A stretch of DNA of 64,000 nt from Bacillota bacterium (GCA_023426245.1 JAFABB010000045.1:15635-79634); one strand, 5' to 3'. Numbered from the stretch's first letter, positions 16,659 to 26,100 are shown. Numbers and translations are program-made. The notes: generated by a model from the letters alone, not told the origin.

Positions 16659-17459
16659 ATGAAGAAGCGGCTGGATTGGAATTTAACTGTAGGTTTCGGT
16701 TTAAGCACAGTCATCATTTTGATGATGGCCATCGGCTTTGTATATACCCCTTATGATCCCAATGCAATGAATATCGCGGAACGGTTTCAAGCCCCCGGAT
16801 TTCTCCATCTTTGCGGGACCGATAATTTCGGCAGGGATATCTTCAGCCGGATCATGGACGGCGTGAAGACGACTTTTTTGGTAGCCCTTTTTACAGTGGG
16901 CTTCGGCGCCGCATTCGGGGTGGTCCTGGGAGCCTTTGCGGGATATCATGGTGGATGGATCGATGAAGTCATTATGCGTTTGAGCGATGCCCTGACGGCC
17001 TTTCCCGGTGTTTTGCTGGCGTTGGTCTTCGTAACCGTTTTGGGACAGGGGAAATACCCCATGGTACTGGCCTTGGGATTGATTTTCATTCCCAGCTTCG
17101 CCCGGATAACCCGCAGCGGTTTTCTGCAGATCAAGGAAGAAGAATTTGTAAAAAGCGCCCGGGTTTTTGGAGCCGGTTCGCTGCGGATTATGTTTGTCCA
17201 TATTTTGCCCAATATTTATCCTTCGTTGCTTTCCGCCGTTACCATCGGTTTCTCTAATGCGATTTTGGCCGAGGCGGTCATGAGTTTTTTGGGATTCGGG
17301 ATTCAGCCGCCCGATCCCAGCTGGGGGCGGATGCTTTCCGAAGCACAGGCTTATTTGTTTAATGCTCCCTGGTATGCCCTGGCGCCGGGATTGATGATCG
17401 TCATCACCGTGCTTGGTTTGAACTTTATCGGCGAAGGGCTCCGGAAAACATACGGGTAA
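16659..17459 (+). CDS. peptide ABC transporter permease, DppC/OppC type
   Basis: 266 residues; the ATG at 16659 follows GGTGAGG at 5 bases and is preferred over the ATG at 16641. HLCGTDNFGRDIFSRIMDGV is the characteristic DppC motif, and FVKSARVFGAGSLRIMFVHI is the ATPase-coupling loop. The C-terminus SFLGFGIQPPDPSWGRMLSE is typical. Second half of the membrane pore of the importer. Confidence 0.9.
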   Translation: MKKRLDWNLTVGFGLSTVIILMMAIGFVYTPYDPNAMNIAERFQAPGFLHLCGTDNFGRDIFSRIMDGVKTTFLVALFTVGFGAAFGVVLGAFAGYHGGWIDEVIMRLSDALTAFPGVLLALVFVTVLGQGKYPMVLALGLIFIPSFARITRSGFLQIKEEEFVKSARVFGAGSLRIMFVHILPNIYPSLLSAVTIGFSNAILAEAVMSFLGFGIQPPDPSWGRMLSEAQAYLFNAPWYALAPGLMIVITVLGLNFIGEGLRKTYG

Positions 17460-17504
17460 AAGTTATTCGGATCAATCCGTGATGGTCAAAAAAGGGGTAA
17501 TTGA

Positions 17505-18503
17505 ATGTCTGAAACTCTGCTACGTGTCAATCATTTATCAGTTGGCGTCCAAATGGGAAGTCGAACCTATCATGCAGTCGATGACGTCTCATTTCAAATA
17601 AACCGGGGTGAAGTCATGGGCCTGATCGGGGAATCGGGTTGCGGCAAAAGTTTGACTGCTTTAGCAATTGCAGGCCTGTTGCCCCAAAAAACAGTCTTCA
17701 TCAGCGCGGGGGAAATTATTTATGACGGGGTTGACTTGAGGGAAATAACCAGGGAAGAGATGCGAAAAATTCAGGGTCGGGAATTAGGCATGGTGTTTCA
17801 AGAGCCGATGACTGCTTTCAACCCCTTGGTGCCCATTGGGAAACAGATTGGCGAAAGTCTAAAAAACCACTTTACATTGCCTGCCTTCCAAGTGAAAGCT
17901 GAGGTTCTGCGAGTCTTGGAGAAAGTGGGATTGCCCGCTACCGAGGACTTTTATTATCGTTATCCCCACCAACTTTCGGGCGGAATGCGGCAACGGGCCA
18001 TGATTGCCATGGCCGTTATCTGTCACCCCGGGCTGGTGATTGCCGACGAACCCACCACTGCGCTGGACGTAACCATTCAGGCTCAAATTATCGAACGGCT
18101 CAAAGAAATCAACCGGCAGACGAAGACTGCGATCTTATTCATTTCTCATGATTTGGGGATTGTGAGCGGATTTTGTGACCGGTTGGCCGTTATTTATGGC
18201 GGAAATATCGTTGAAGAAGGCAATGTCCCTGATCTATTCTTCCATCCGACTCATGAATATACTAAGGGGCTGCTTGGAGCCATTCCCAGCCGTGAGAAAC
18301 GCGGCCAAAAGTTGGCCAACATTCCCGGCAAAATTCCCCCTCTTGCCGAGGAAAAATCCGGTTGCCCTTTTGCCCCCCGTTGCGCCAAAGCAGTAGCCCG
18401 TTGTTTTTTGGAAAAACCTCCCTTGGTTTCATTAAGGTTTGGCCACCGGGTTCACTGTCATCTGGCGGGGAAGGAGAGTGAAACGGAATATGCCAAAATC
18501 TGA
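17505..18503 (+). CDS. peptide ABC transporter ATPase, DppD/OppD type
   Basis: 332 residues. Walker A GESGCGKSLTALAI, Q-loop GMVFQEPMTAFNPL, ABC signature LSGGMRQRAMIAMA and Walker B GLVIADEPTTALDV are all intact. The C-terminal oligopeptide-type domain carries GCPFAPRCAKAVARC with regularly spaced cysteines. It powers transport as a heterodimer with the next gene, with which it overlaps by 14 bases. Confidence 0.92.
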   Translation: MSETLLRVNHLSVGVQMGSRTYHAVDDVSFQINRGEVMGLIGESGCGKSLTALAIAGLLPQKTVFISAGEIIYDGVDLREITREEMRKIQGRELGMVFQEPMTAFNPLVPIGKQIGESLKNHFTLPAFQVKAEVLRVLEKVGLPATEDFYYRYPHQLSGGMRQRAMIAMAVICHPGLVIADEPTTALDVTIQAQIIERLKEINRQTKTAILFISHDLGIVSGFCDRLAVIYGGNIVEEGNVPDLFFHPTHEYTKGLLGAIPSREKRGQKLANIPGKIPPLAEEKSGCPFAPRCAKAVARCFLEKPPLVSLRFGHRVHCHLAGKESETEYAKI

Positions 18504-19533
18504 AGGAATGTCGTTATTTCCGGATGATGAAATATCCGGAAATATTGCAACGCCACTGGAAGAAAATGTTTCTGAAAATGCTGATGTTTTGGAGATACGC
18601 CATCTCCAAAAGACTTATCATAACCAGGCAGTCAATTTCTTTGAAAAGGGCACAACCATTGAAGCGTTGGATGATGTTTCATTCTCTGTCAGGCAGGGAG
18701 AGATCTTCGGCCTGGTGGGGGAGAGCGGCTGTGGCAAGTCAACGCTAGGTCGGGCGATTTTGGGGCTGGTTCCGGATGTGCGGGGAGAAATTTTCGTAGA
18801 CGGTTACAAGGTCAGCGGTATCAAAAATCTCAGTGAAAAAGTGCAGATCGTTTTTCAAGACTCCCTAAGTGCCCTGAATCCAAGAAAAAAGATAGGGTGG
18901 ATTCTGGAAGAGCCTTTAAAGATCCACAAATTAGGCGATAAAGCCGCCCGAATCAAGCGGGTTAACGAGGTTTTAAATTGGATCGGCCTCGATGAGAGCT
19001 TTCGGGAACGTTATCCCAGGGAGCTTAGTGGCGGTCAGCGGCAGAGAATCAGCATCGGATGCGCCTTGATGCTAAACCCCAAACTGATTGTGGCCGATGA
19101 ACCCGTTTCCGCCCTAGATGTCTCGGTACAAGCCCAAATCCTGAATTTACTGCTTGATTTGCACGACCAACTGAATTTGGCTTATCTTTTCATATCCCAC
19201 AACTTAAATGTGGTTTATTACCTGTGCGACCGGGTGGCGGTGATGTATTCGGGTAAAATTGTCGAACTGGCTCCGGTAGATCAGCTTTATGATCATCCAT
19301 TGCATCCTTACACCAGAGTTTTACTGGATGCCATTCCCCAGGTAGGGGTGGAACCGTTGAAACCGGTTTCGACTGGGGGGGAGTCCTCGGATTTGGTAAA
19401 GACTTTTCGGGGATGCGCTTTCTATCCGCGATGTTCCAAAGCCGCAGAAATTTGTGGGATGAAGTCACCGGAACTATTGCTTGTCCCGAATCAAGGGGAT
19501 CATTGGGTGCGTTGCCATGGAATAAGAAAATGA
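18490..19533 (+). CDS. peptide ABC transporter ATPase, DppF/OppF type
   Basis: 347 residues from the ATG at 18490, inside the end of the previous gene and preceded by GGAGAG. Walker A GESGCGKSTLGRAILG, signature LSGGQRQRISIGCA, Walker B KLIVADEPVSALDV and the cysteine segment GCAFYPRCSKAAEICG are intact. A roughly 35-residue N-terminal extension, rich in acidic residues, precedes the ABC domain. Last gene of the transporter operon. Confidence 0.92.
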   Translation: MPKSEGMSLFPDDEISGNIATPLEENVSENADVLEIRHLQKTYHNQAVNFFEKGTTIEALDDVSFSVRQGEIFGLVGESGCGKSTLGRAILGLVPDVRGEIFVDGYKVSGIKNLSEKVQIVFQDSLSALNPRKKIGWILEEPLKIHKLGDKAARIKRVNEVLNWIGLDESFRERYPRELSGGQRQRISIGCALMLNPKLIVADEPVSALDVSVQAQILNLLLDLHDQLNLAYLFISHNLNVVYYLCDRVAVMYSGKIVELAPVDQLYDHPLHPYTRVLLDAIPQVGVEPLKPVSTGGESSDLVKTFRGCAFYPRCSKAAEICGMKSPELLLVPNQGDHWVRCHGIRK

Positions 19534-19582
19534 ACCCATGGGAATCATTTTCTTTTTTCCTGTGAATCATTGCTGGTATGAA

Positions 19583-20089
19583 CTATTTAAAAAATACCGC
19601 CGAATACCAGTTTTGAGTTTCTCCCGGACTTTTAAGAGTTTCAACGGGCAGGTTAAACCGGCGGACTGTTTTGAAAACATCAATGCCAACGCTGTGAAAA
19701 GCGGGTCTGGCCTTTTTAGGATTGACACAGGGTTTATCCTTTATACCGGCGCATTCATTACATAAAGCACAATCGCTCAGAGAAAAAGCAAAATAATAAC
19801 CGTCGGTAAAGGCGCGGCTTTCCAAGGCAAAAGATACTTCTTGGGAAATTTTTTTGTTGGTCGAATGGATAATGATTCCCCAAGAATACTCGGAAAAGAT
19901 TTCCTTATACTCCCATGGCATCAGAGAACCGGGACGGGATGGACAGGTATGGCCTTTGCCCCAGTCGCTGCAACCAAACATACACTTCAAAATGGTCCGG
20001 GAATCGAATACAATATCGGTAATATTAAAAAGAACAGCGTGGTCGGCACCGAGTTGAATCGCCAAATCGCAATATTCGTTTGGTTGCAT
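19583..20089 (-). CDS. DUF2284 cysteine-rich metal-binding protein
   Basis: 168 residues; ATG at 20087-20089 with AGAGGTG upstream. The N-terminal half has TILKCMFGCSDWGKGHTCP (Cys36, Cys40, Cys49) and the C-terminal half DCALCNECAGIKDKPC, the two cysteine clusters of DUF2284 proteins, which are predicted to bind iron-sulfur clusters or metal. Their role is unknown; many occur in anaerobes. It converges on the transporter operon and is otherwise isolated. Confidence 0.8.
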   Translation of the reverse strand: MQPNEYCDLAIQLGADHAVLFNITDIVFDSRTILKCMFGCSDWGKGHTCPSRPGSLMPWEYKEIFSEYSWGIIIHSTNKKISQEVSFALESRAFTDGYYFAFSLSDCALCNECAGIKDKPCVNPKKARPAFHSVGIDVFKTVRRFNLPVETLKSPGETQNWYSAVFFK

Positions 20090-20212
20090 AACGTCAACAC
20101 CTCTTAAGATTTTAGTAATTAGATTATAACATGGTGTTGTTCATAAACCGATAAATTTTTCTTGATCCGGAATGTAACTTAAGAATTTTAGGAAAGACGA
20201 TAGAGAAAAAAT

Positions 20213-20240
20213 GTCGGACATACTGAGCCGACTTTTTTTT
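20213..20240 (+). terminator. weak terminator-like hairpin upstream of thioredoxin
   Basis: GTCGG at 20213-20217 pairs with CCGAC at 20228-20232, followed by eight T residues. No plus-strand gene lies upstream, so it could end a short leader or small RNA. The rest of the 330-base gap between 20090 and 20419 shows nothing else I can support. Confidence 0.35.
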
Positions 20241-20419
20241 GTTAGAGTTCCATATTTTTATCGCTAGAACTGGGCTATTCCATGTTGTGTGACAAGACAA
20301 AATTACTTAGACATATTTCATCTTACCAGTTGAAGAATATTATGGAATAAACCATTCTTTTAAAGGTTGATTGCTGTACATAAAGAGGGTGTTATTTTAC
20401 ATTCAAGGAGGTGGCAAGT

Positions 20420-20737
20420 TTGATTCAATTCGATCAACAAAATTTTCAGAGAGAAGTATTGAGGTCCAACATGCCTGTATTAGTGGATTTCTGGGCCCCT
20501 TGGTGTGGCCCATGTAAAAGGCTTACGCCTTTCATTGATGAGATAGCTGATCAATTTGCAGGTAGAATACGGGTCGGAAAGATTAATATTGATGATAATC
20601 CGGATTTAACTCAAAAATATAGAATTATGAGCATCCCGACGATTTGTTTATTTAAAAATGGAAAGCCGGTCAGTCGTTTGGTGGGGTTTCGGACCAAAGA
20701 TAAAATAATATCCGAGATAAAAAAGCATCTCGGATGA
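20420..20737 (+). CDS. trxA: thioredoxin
   Basis: 105 residues from a TTG at 20420. AAGGAGGT lies 6 bases upstream; the GTG at 20411 overlaps that site and is unlikely. VLVDFWAPWCGPCKR has the active-site WCGPC (Cys29, Cys32), and SIPTICLFKNGK contains the cis-proline loop. It reduces disulfides of cytosolic proteins. Single gene with a terminator at 20806. Confidence 0.93.
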   Translation: MIQFDQQNFQREVLRSNMPVLVDFWAPWCGPCKRLTPFIDEIADQFAGRIRVGKINIDDNPDLTQKYRIMSIPTICLFKNGKPVSRLVGFRTKDKIISEIKKHLG

Positions 20738-20805
20738 AAACCAGTCATGGTATCGCTATTTTTAAGTTTAATATTATTTTCCAATTTATTGGGATCATAA
20801 AACTT

Positions 20806-20827
20806 AAGAGGGAGTTCCCTCTTTTTT
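20806..20827. terminator. terminator between thioredoxin and MscS genes
   Basis: A 7-bp stem (AAGAGGG at 20806-20812, CCCTCTT at 20817-20823) with an AGTT loop is followed by T residues. It lies between convergent genes. Confidence 0.75.
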
Positions 20828-20881
20828 ATTGCCTTTTTAGATGATTTGAAACTTAAAATGACTGAAAATGAACAGAAATAA

Positions 20882-21955
20882 CTAATTCTTGTCAGCGGGT
20901 TGCTGCTGATTGATAAAAAGTGTTTGGGTAGGAAGCGCAAAAGAAATACCACGAATTTCCAATTCCTTTTTTAGATTAAAGTTTATCTCTTGCTGGATAT
21001 CCATATAACGATTAAAATCGCTATCCAAAATGTAGTAAGCGGTTTCAAATATCAGCGCGAAATCGCCATATGAAGCAAAATGAGCCCGATCAAAAAGAGT
21101 TTCCGGCAAAGTTTCAATGATCTTCCGGACTACCTGTGGAATCTCCCGGAGTTTTTCATTTGGGGTATCATAAGTCACCCCAAATTTGAACAGTACTCTT
21201 CTTTGTTCCATCCGTTTATAATTCCGCACCCGTGAGCTGGAAAGATCAGTGTTGGAAAATACCAGTTGTTCTCCTCCCAAACTACGAATTCGTGTGGTTT
21301 TAATGCCGATGTGCTCTACAGTGCCCATAAATTCCCCGACAACGATAAAATCTCCTAACTCAAACGGACGGTCAAAAAATATTGTAAAGTAGTTGAACAT
21401 ATCTCCCAATACAGTTTGGGACGCCAGAGCGACAGCGACGCCTCCGATTCCGAGACCGGTCATCAGAGCGGTTATTTTTATGCCGATGTTATCCAAGATG
21501 ATGATGACCGCCAAGGTCCAGATGATTAACTGAATTACCGGCATAATTACTTTTATGAGTTGTTGTTTTGATAAATCCAGTATTTTTCGTTTGAAAAAGA
21601 AGTTCTTGATGCTGTAATCAAAAATGGATAATAAAAGCCTTACCCCGATCACAATGATCAATATTAATCCGGCAATATCGAACCATTTATGGAAAATTGG
21701 TTTTAGTTGTAGTGTTTGAATACTGATATAGGTAAGTCCAAAATAAACTAATGGCAGCATCCGTTTTTCAACGATTTTTATGATAAAATCATCTAGCGTA
21801 GTTTCGGTTTGTTCAGCCCATTTTTTGAAACGGTTAAAAAAGATTCGTTCCAGGATCCTGATAATAATAATCCCCAAAATAATGATAGTTACTGCGATAA
21901 GATAATCAGAGACCGTATTGTGAAAGACTGTTTGATGAAGGAATTTGTTTATCAT
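20882..21955 (-). CDS. MscS-family mechanosensitive channel
   Basis: 357 residues; the ATG at 21953-21955 follows AAGGAGC at good spacing. Four to five membrane helices precede the pore helix LGIGGVAVALASQTVLGDMF and the beta-domain start FDRPFELGDFIVVG, diagnostic of MscS. The C-terminal cytoplasmic cage follows, with GISFALPTQTLFI near the end. It releases solutes on hypo-osmotic shock; some family members instead transport specific ions. Confidence 0.9.
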   Translation of the reverse strand: MINKFLHQTVFHNTVSDYLIAVTIIILGIIIIRILERIFFNRFKKWAEQTETTLDDFIIKIVEKRMLPLVYFGLTYISIQTLQLKPIFHKWFDIAGLILIIVIGVRLLLSIFDYSIKNFFFKRKILDLSKQQLIKVIMPVIQLIIWTLAVIIILDNIGIKITALMTGLGIGGVAVALASQTVLGDMFNYFTIFFDRPFELGDFIVVGEFMGTVEHIGIKTTRIRSLGGEQLVFSNTDLSSSRVRNYKRMEQRRVLFKFGVTYDTPNEKLREIPQVVRKIIETLPETLFDRAHFASYGDFALIFETAYYILDSDFNRYMDIQQEINFNLKKELEIRGISFALPTQTLFINQQQPADKN

Positions 21956-22134
21956 CAAATGCTCCTTTCTTCCAATAAAGTTTGATTTGTGAATCGGATT
22001 CGTAAATCTAAGGATTATTTCTTTTCTTCGCTTCTTTCCGGATTTCCTGCATTAATTTTTTCCAAAAAATGTGTTCAAGGAATCCAAAAACAAACGCTTC
22101 AGGCGGTCAAGCACAGAGAGAATAGGATTATATA

Positions 22135-23025
22135 TCAGAAAAGGCCCATAATCAAAATTCGCCCCCCAACCAGAAACAAAGCTATAGCCAGACACTGAAT
22201 AATCAATCTTCCATGAAACTGTTTGGATAGCTTGGCTCCAAGCTGTGCTCCAATAATGGCTCCAATCCCAAGCCCGATCGTCTGGTATATTCCCTTTTGC
22301 AAAACACCGGTTGCCAAATGGGTCAATGAACCCGATAAAGCCATAATCGATAGAACGAAATGGGAAGTTGCGGTAGCGATGTGCACTGGAAAGTTCAATA
22401 AGTGAACCAGCACCGGTACATGGATAATTCCTCCGCCTATCCCAAGTAGACTTGAGAGATAGCCTACACCGATACTTAGAATAACTCCTAGTGCCTTATT
22501 GTAGCTGAACAGATAAGAGATACCTTCGGCATCAATCATATGACGACAGGTAAATCCATGACCAGCCTTGGTTGCTATGATTTCAGGATCGCCTGATGCC
22601 GCGGACGGTTGAGAGGAGGCTCTATTCTTTGAAGAATCATGCTGATTATCGGATTTTTTTGAGTCGGGCCTTATAAATAAGAAAACAGAAACCAGTAATA
22701 ACAAGACTCCAAAAAGCAAATCAAACCAGCGCCGGGGAATAAAGGTCACATTCCAGGCGCCTAGGATTGAGCCCGGAATGGTGGCCAACGCAAACAGCCA
22801 GCCGGATTGAAAATCAACCCTTTTCATTTTGGCGTAGGCGGCAGATCCGGATAGAGCATTAAAAAATACTACTGCCAGTGAGATACTGGTAATAGTTTCC
22901 GGCCTATCATGTGGATAAATTAAGAGTAATACCGGTACCAGGATAAATCCTCCCCCGGCGCCAATCAAGGTTCCAAAGGTACCTACAAAAAATCCCAGCG
23001 GAATTAACCATGCAAAATGTTCCAA
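22135..23025 (-). CDS. TauE/SafE-family sulfite/sulfonate permease
   Basis: 296 residues from a TTG at 23023-23025 with AAAGGATG upstream. The two half-repeats each begin with glycine-rich loops: GTFGTLIGAGGGFILVPVLL and YLSSLLGIGGGIIHVPVLVH. Around eight helices are joined by a hydrophilic loop of about 45 residues (KKSDNQHDSSKNRASSQPSA). The family moves sulfite, sulfonates or sulfoacetate. The YeiH-like exporter 1.8 kb away supports a sulfur-oxyanion context, but they are not co-transcribed. Confidence 0.85.
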   Translation of the reverse strand: MEHFAWLIPLGFFVGTFGTLIGAGGGFILVPVLLLIYPHDRPETITSISLAVVFFNALSGSAAYAKMKRVDFQSGWLFALATIPGSILGAWNVTFIPRRWFDLLFGVLLLLVSVFLFIRPDSKKSDNQHDSSKNRASSQPSAASGDPEIIATKAGHGFTCRHMIDAEGISYLFSYNKALGVILSIGVGYLSSLLGIGGGIIHVPVLVHLLNFPVHIATATSHFVLSIMALSGSLTHLATGVLQKGIYQTIGLGIGAIIGAQLGAKLSKQFHGRLIIQCLAIALFLVGGRILIMGLF

Positions 23026-23191
23026 CTGTTACACATCCTTTAGCTCTTCAAATCTTTTTTAAAAACATCATAACCTATTGTAAAGGCTGTTTAGTATTAA
23101 GTAAAATATGAGAATTTTATAATCGTCATAAGTATCCGCTTATGGAAAAAGGATGTTGGCCTCCTGGCTTTACTAAGGCTTCTTTCAGAAG

Positions 23192-23262
23192 GGATGATGC
23201 TTGTTGACTCCACTGGGCAGGCGAAGGTATACCTGGAGAAGGAGTCGGCTGAACTATCATCC
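23192..23262. ncRNA. candidate structured RNA or leader
   Basis: Three nested pairings lie in 71 bases: GGATGAT 23192-23198 with ATCATCC 23256-23262, GACTCC 23206-23211 with GGAGTC 23241-23246, and CAGG 23218-23221 with CCTG 23232-23235. CTCCA (23208-23212) can alternatively pair with TGGAG (23234-23238). Flanking hairpins occur at 23128-23144 (CATAAG/CTTATG) and 23281-23304 (ATCCTTTT/AAAAGGAT). The element fits no riboswitch class I recognise. An 85-codon open frame without a good start crosses it, so degenerate coding DNA remains possible. Confidence 0.3.
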
Positions 23263-23429
23263 GCTATGATGCGCCGGGTTATCCTTTTGATTAACGAAAA
23301 AGGATATTTGGTTGTAGGTATGGTTGATTTTTTTACCGGTTCTCATAAAATGCTTGTCTGAAAAGTGGAATCGTGTTGGAGGGATTTCCCGCTTCCAGTT
23401 GATTTTGCAGTGACGAGAAGGAGAACTGT

Positions 23430-23700
23430 ATGGCAAAACTTAGGGAATGGATCAAAGCCGGCTTTATTCTAACTGGATTTAGTTACAAATCATCCGATGA
23501 CCGCAAACCGGGCATTTTACCAGTGGACAAACATCTCCGCCTTTGTGGGGAATCGTTTTGCCGCAAGATGGACAAACCAGTTTCGTTATTTTATGCTCCA
23601 TCATATTCACCTTTCAATGGGGTTTCTTAATGATTTATTGTATTTCATGAATATCAAGTTGGTTCCATGGAATGAAAGGGATTTCAGGCAAAATTGCTAG
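23430..23700 (+). pseudogene. possible decayed short gene
   Basis: An ATG at 23430 has AAGGAG 8 bases upstream and opens MAKLREWIKAGFILTGFSYK. A second phase then continues to 23700 with protein-like text (WTNISAFVGNRFAARWTNQF). A start with a good ribosome site whose continuation seems to shift phase suggests a frameshifted gene. Family not recognised. The 800-base stretch 23026-23822 otherwise holds only the structured element above. Confidence 0.25.
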
Positions 23701-23822
23701 ATCGCCCCGGAAGGTCTGAGAGAAATCTCTCGGAAATCAAATCGACGTAACAAGGGGAACCTTAGAAACCGATAAGATTATCCTGAGATCATGTTGAAAA
23801 ATGCAAATTGTCAAAGAAAGAG

Positions 23823-24692
23823 TTAGAGCAGACAACTATCGATCAATTGGCGCAGGGGATTGGTTAGAAATTTATTGCAATGATAAATAATATGGAATTT
23901 GCGTTTAAACTCTATGCCGTCAATTTTGACAATATGCAAATCTCCTTCTGCAACCTCCGTGCTAACCAGCATTTGGGAGATTACCGTTACACCGATTCCA
24001 GCTATAACGGCATTTTTTATACCTTCCGCATTATTACAAACCCAAGTGGCCTCCCAGGGAATCCCGTGCGAGTTCATAACGCTGACGAACAGTTCCCGGG
24101 TACCGCTTCCATCCTCCCGTACAATAAATGCCAAGCTGGAAAGGTCTTTTTTTTCGACAATTGGCTTGCTATAAAGGGGGTGCGATTTTCCGCAGACCAA
24201 AACCAACTGATCATCCATAAATGGAGTGGCCACGATATTCGGATGGTGGATATTTCCTTCCACCAATCCTAAATCCAGATCATTGGTGCAAATTTGATTT
24301 TCAATAACACTCGTATTATCGACGACTGCCTTAATCTGGATTTTTGGTTGTAGTCCGGCAAAATTTTTAGTAATGGTGCTTAATAGGCAAGCACCAACAG
24401 TTACACTTGCTCCGATACGAATCCTATGCGTCACCCCGGACCCCCGTAATCTTTCCTCCATCTCATAAAATGAAAAAAGAATATGCCGTGCATAATCTTG
24501 CAATAACCGGCCGGATTCTGTGATATAGAGCTTTTTCGAGAATCGTTCGAATAAACGGACGTCAAATTCGTGTTCGATATTGGCAATGACTTGACTGACC
24601 GACGGTTGCGAAATACGGAGCCGTTCGGCTGCTGCCGTAATATTGTTGGTATCACAAACAGCGGAGAATATCTCCAAATCCCGTAGAGTCAT
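23823..24692 (-). CDS. LysR-family regulator (YeiE/CysL-like)
   Basis: 289 residues. The N-terminal winged helix runs MTLRDLEIFSAVCDTNNITA, then AERLRISQPSVSQVIANIEH and FDVRLFERFSKKLYITESGR, the standard LysR DNA-binding domain. The effector domain begins near residue 90 (RIRIGASVTVGACLL). Divergently placed from the YeiH-like exporter with a 121-base shared intergenic region, it probably activates that gene. The YeiE/YeiH pairing in enterobacteria responds to sulfite, so a sulfur oxyanion is a reasonable guess for the ligand. Confidence 0.88.
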   Translation of the reverse strand: MTLRDLEIFSAVCDTNNITAAAERLRISQPSVSQVIANIEHEFDVRLFERFSKKLYITESGRLLQDYARHILFSFYEMEERLRGSGVTHRIRIGASVTVGACLLSTITKNFAGLQPKIQIKAVVDNTSVIENQICTNDLDLGLVEGNIHHPNIVATPFMDDQLVLVCGKSHPLYSKPIVEKKDLSSLAFIVREDGSGTRELFVSVMNSHGIPWEATWVCNNAEGIKNAVIAGIGVTVISQMLVSTEVAEGDLHIVKIDGIEFKRKFHIIYHCNKFLTNPLRQLIDSCLL

Positions 24693-24734
24693 ATGATTAC
24701 TCCGATATATAGATTTTTGATTATGATGTTAATA

Positions 24735-24745
24735 ACTATAATAGT
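24735..24745. promoter_or_regulatory. probable LysR operator in the divergent promoter region
   Basis: ACTATAATAGT is an 11-bp palindrome with an odd centre, embedded in AT-rich DNA midway between the divergent LysR and YeiH-like genes. It fits the T-N11-A dyad style of LysR binding sites. Confidence 0.4.
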
Positions 24746-24813
24746 ATTTTACATATATATCCCTATCAATTATTATAAACATTGTTCAATTAAATTACAA
24801 CAGGAGTGAAAAC

Positions 24814-25836
24814 ATGGAACTTCAGACCAATCAATCATCAACCAATGTCAGAACTGTTTTTGGATGGATACTCATTTTGGTATTGGTCCTTGGCTACATA
24901 GCCATTTTGCTTTCCAATTTACCCGGACTTAAAATTGCCGGGCCGATGATCATCGGAATTTTTATCGGCTTAATCTTAAACCTAATTCTGGGTGTCCGAA
25001 CAGGCTGGAACCAGGGGCTTGATTTTACGGCTAAGTACTATTTACGGGCCGGTATTATTCTGATGGGATTCCGTCTTAATATTATGGATATCCTGCACGG
25101 TGGTATCCACATTATGCTTGCTGACGTCATTATGATCACCTTTACCCTTTGTGTGATGTTTTATTTAAGCCGTAAACTTGGTGTGGATGAGCAAATCGGT
25201 TTTCTGGTTTCCGTGGGAACGGCAGTCTGCGGCGCTGCTGCGATTATGGCTGCGGCAAGCGTCAATAAAGCCAGCAAGGCCAAACAGGGTGTTTGCGTAT
25301 CCATCGTTGCGATTCTCGGAACTATCTTTGCCACCGGTTATATCTTTCTTACTCCGGTATTACTCCATTTCATAAACATGCATCAGCTTAGCGGGATTAT
25401 CGGAGTATCCCTTGAGGAGATAGCCCATGTTGTGGCAGCCAGTTCGGTACTTCCGGCGGCATATGCCAATAATGCACTCATCACAAAGCTTGGTCGGGTT
25501 ATTTTACTTGTACTGGTTATTTTAGTGCTTGATCTGATGATGAACATTGAGGAACGTAAAAAAAACGGGGGCCGTGTAAAAGTGCAGTTTCCTGTGTTCG
25601 TCCTGGGGTTCCTGGGGGTAAGCGTTCTCAATTCAATGGGAATCATCCCCAAGGCCATGGTCACCGTATTGCTTTATATCAGCCAGTTACTGCTGGCGGC
25701 CTCGATGATCGCCATCGGTCTCAATCTCAAAATAGCTGATTTTCGTAAAGAAGGATTTCGCCCTATTCTGCTGGGCATCATCGGATTTGTTTGCATTTTT
25801 ATTTTGACGCCGTTTTTCCTGTATCTGTTTAAATAA
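24814..25836 (+). CDS. YeiH-family putative sulfate exporter (UPF0324)
   Basis: 340 residues; ATG at 24814 preceded by CAGGAG. About ten membrane helices. Conserved blocks are PMIIGIFIGLILNLILG, YYLRAGIILMGFRLNIMDI, GFLVSVGTAVCGAAAIMAAA and ASSVLPAAYANNALITKLGR, typical of the YeiH/UPF0324 family. Biochemical function is inferred rather than proven for the family. The divergent LysR neighbour is the usual arrangement. Confidence 0.88.
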   Translation: MELQTNQSSTNVRTVFGWILILVLVLGYIAILLSNLPGLKIAGPMIIGIFIGLILNLILGVRTGWNQGLDFTAKYYLRAGIILMGFRLNIMDILHGGIHIMLADVIMITFTLCVMFYLSRKLGVDEQIGFLVSVGTAVCGAAAIMAAASVNKASKAKQGVCVSIVAILGTIFATGYIFLTPVLLHFINMHQLSGIIGVSLEEIAHVVAASSVLPAAYANNALITKLGRVILLVLVILVLDLMMNIEERKKNGGRVKVQFPVFVLGFLGVSVLNSMGIIPKAMVTVLLYISQLLLAASMIAIGLNLKIADFRKEGFRPILLGIIGFVCIFILTPFFLYLFK

Positions 25837-25892
25837 TAAGGCGCCTGCATGGATAAAACTTAAAAATCATTTACCTGAGGAGGGAATATTTA

Positions 25893-26100
25893 ATGAATTC
25901 TGTTGAAGGATTGTTTCCAATCATCAAAATCAGTCAGTTGGCAGAGGATCTCTATGATTTATATGTGCGTTGTTCCCTCCATTGCCAATGAAGCCTAACC
26001 CGGCCACTTTGTCCTGATTCGCGTGATGCCCCTGCGCCGGCCCATAGCCGTCTGTGAAACCGACCCGGATAGCGCGTTCGCTTGCTATTGGGCATCCACA
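25893..26100 (+). pseudogene. remnant resembling dihydroorotate dehydrogenase electron-transfer subunit
   Basis: After GAGGAGGG, an ATG opens MNSVEGLFPIIKISQLAEDL. In the next phase the text continues I-A-N-E-A-stop-P-G-H-F-V-L-I-R-V, then PLRRPIAVCETDPD. The order PGxFVxIR then LRRPIxVC is the FAD-binding signature of PyrK proteins. The frameshift and the in-frame stop mean it cannot make a full protein. Normal PyrK is about 250 residues, and only the first 70 or so are recognisable. Confidence 0.5.

Noticed and set aside
16701..17201. 166-codon antisense frame within the DppC-type permease
   Set aside because: Shadow of a well-supported gene, with no start signals.
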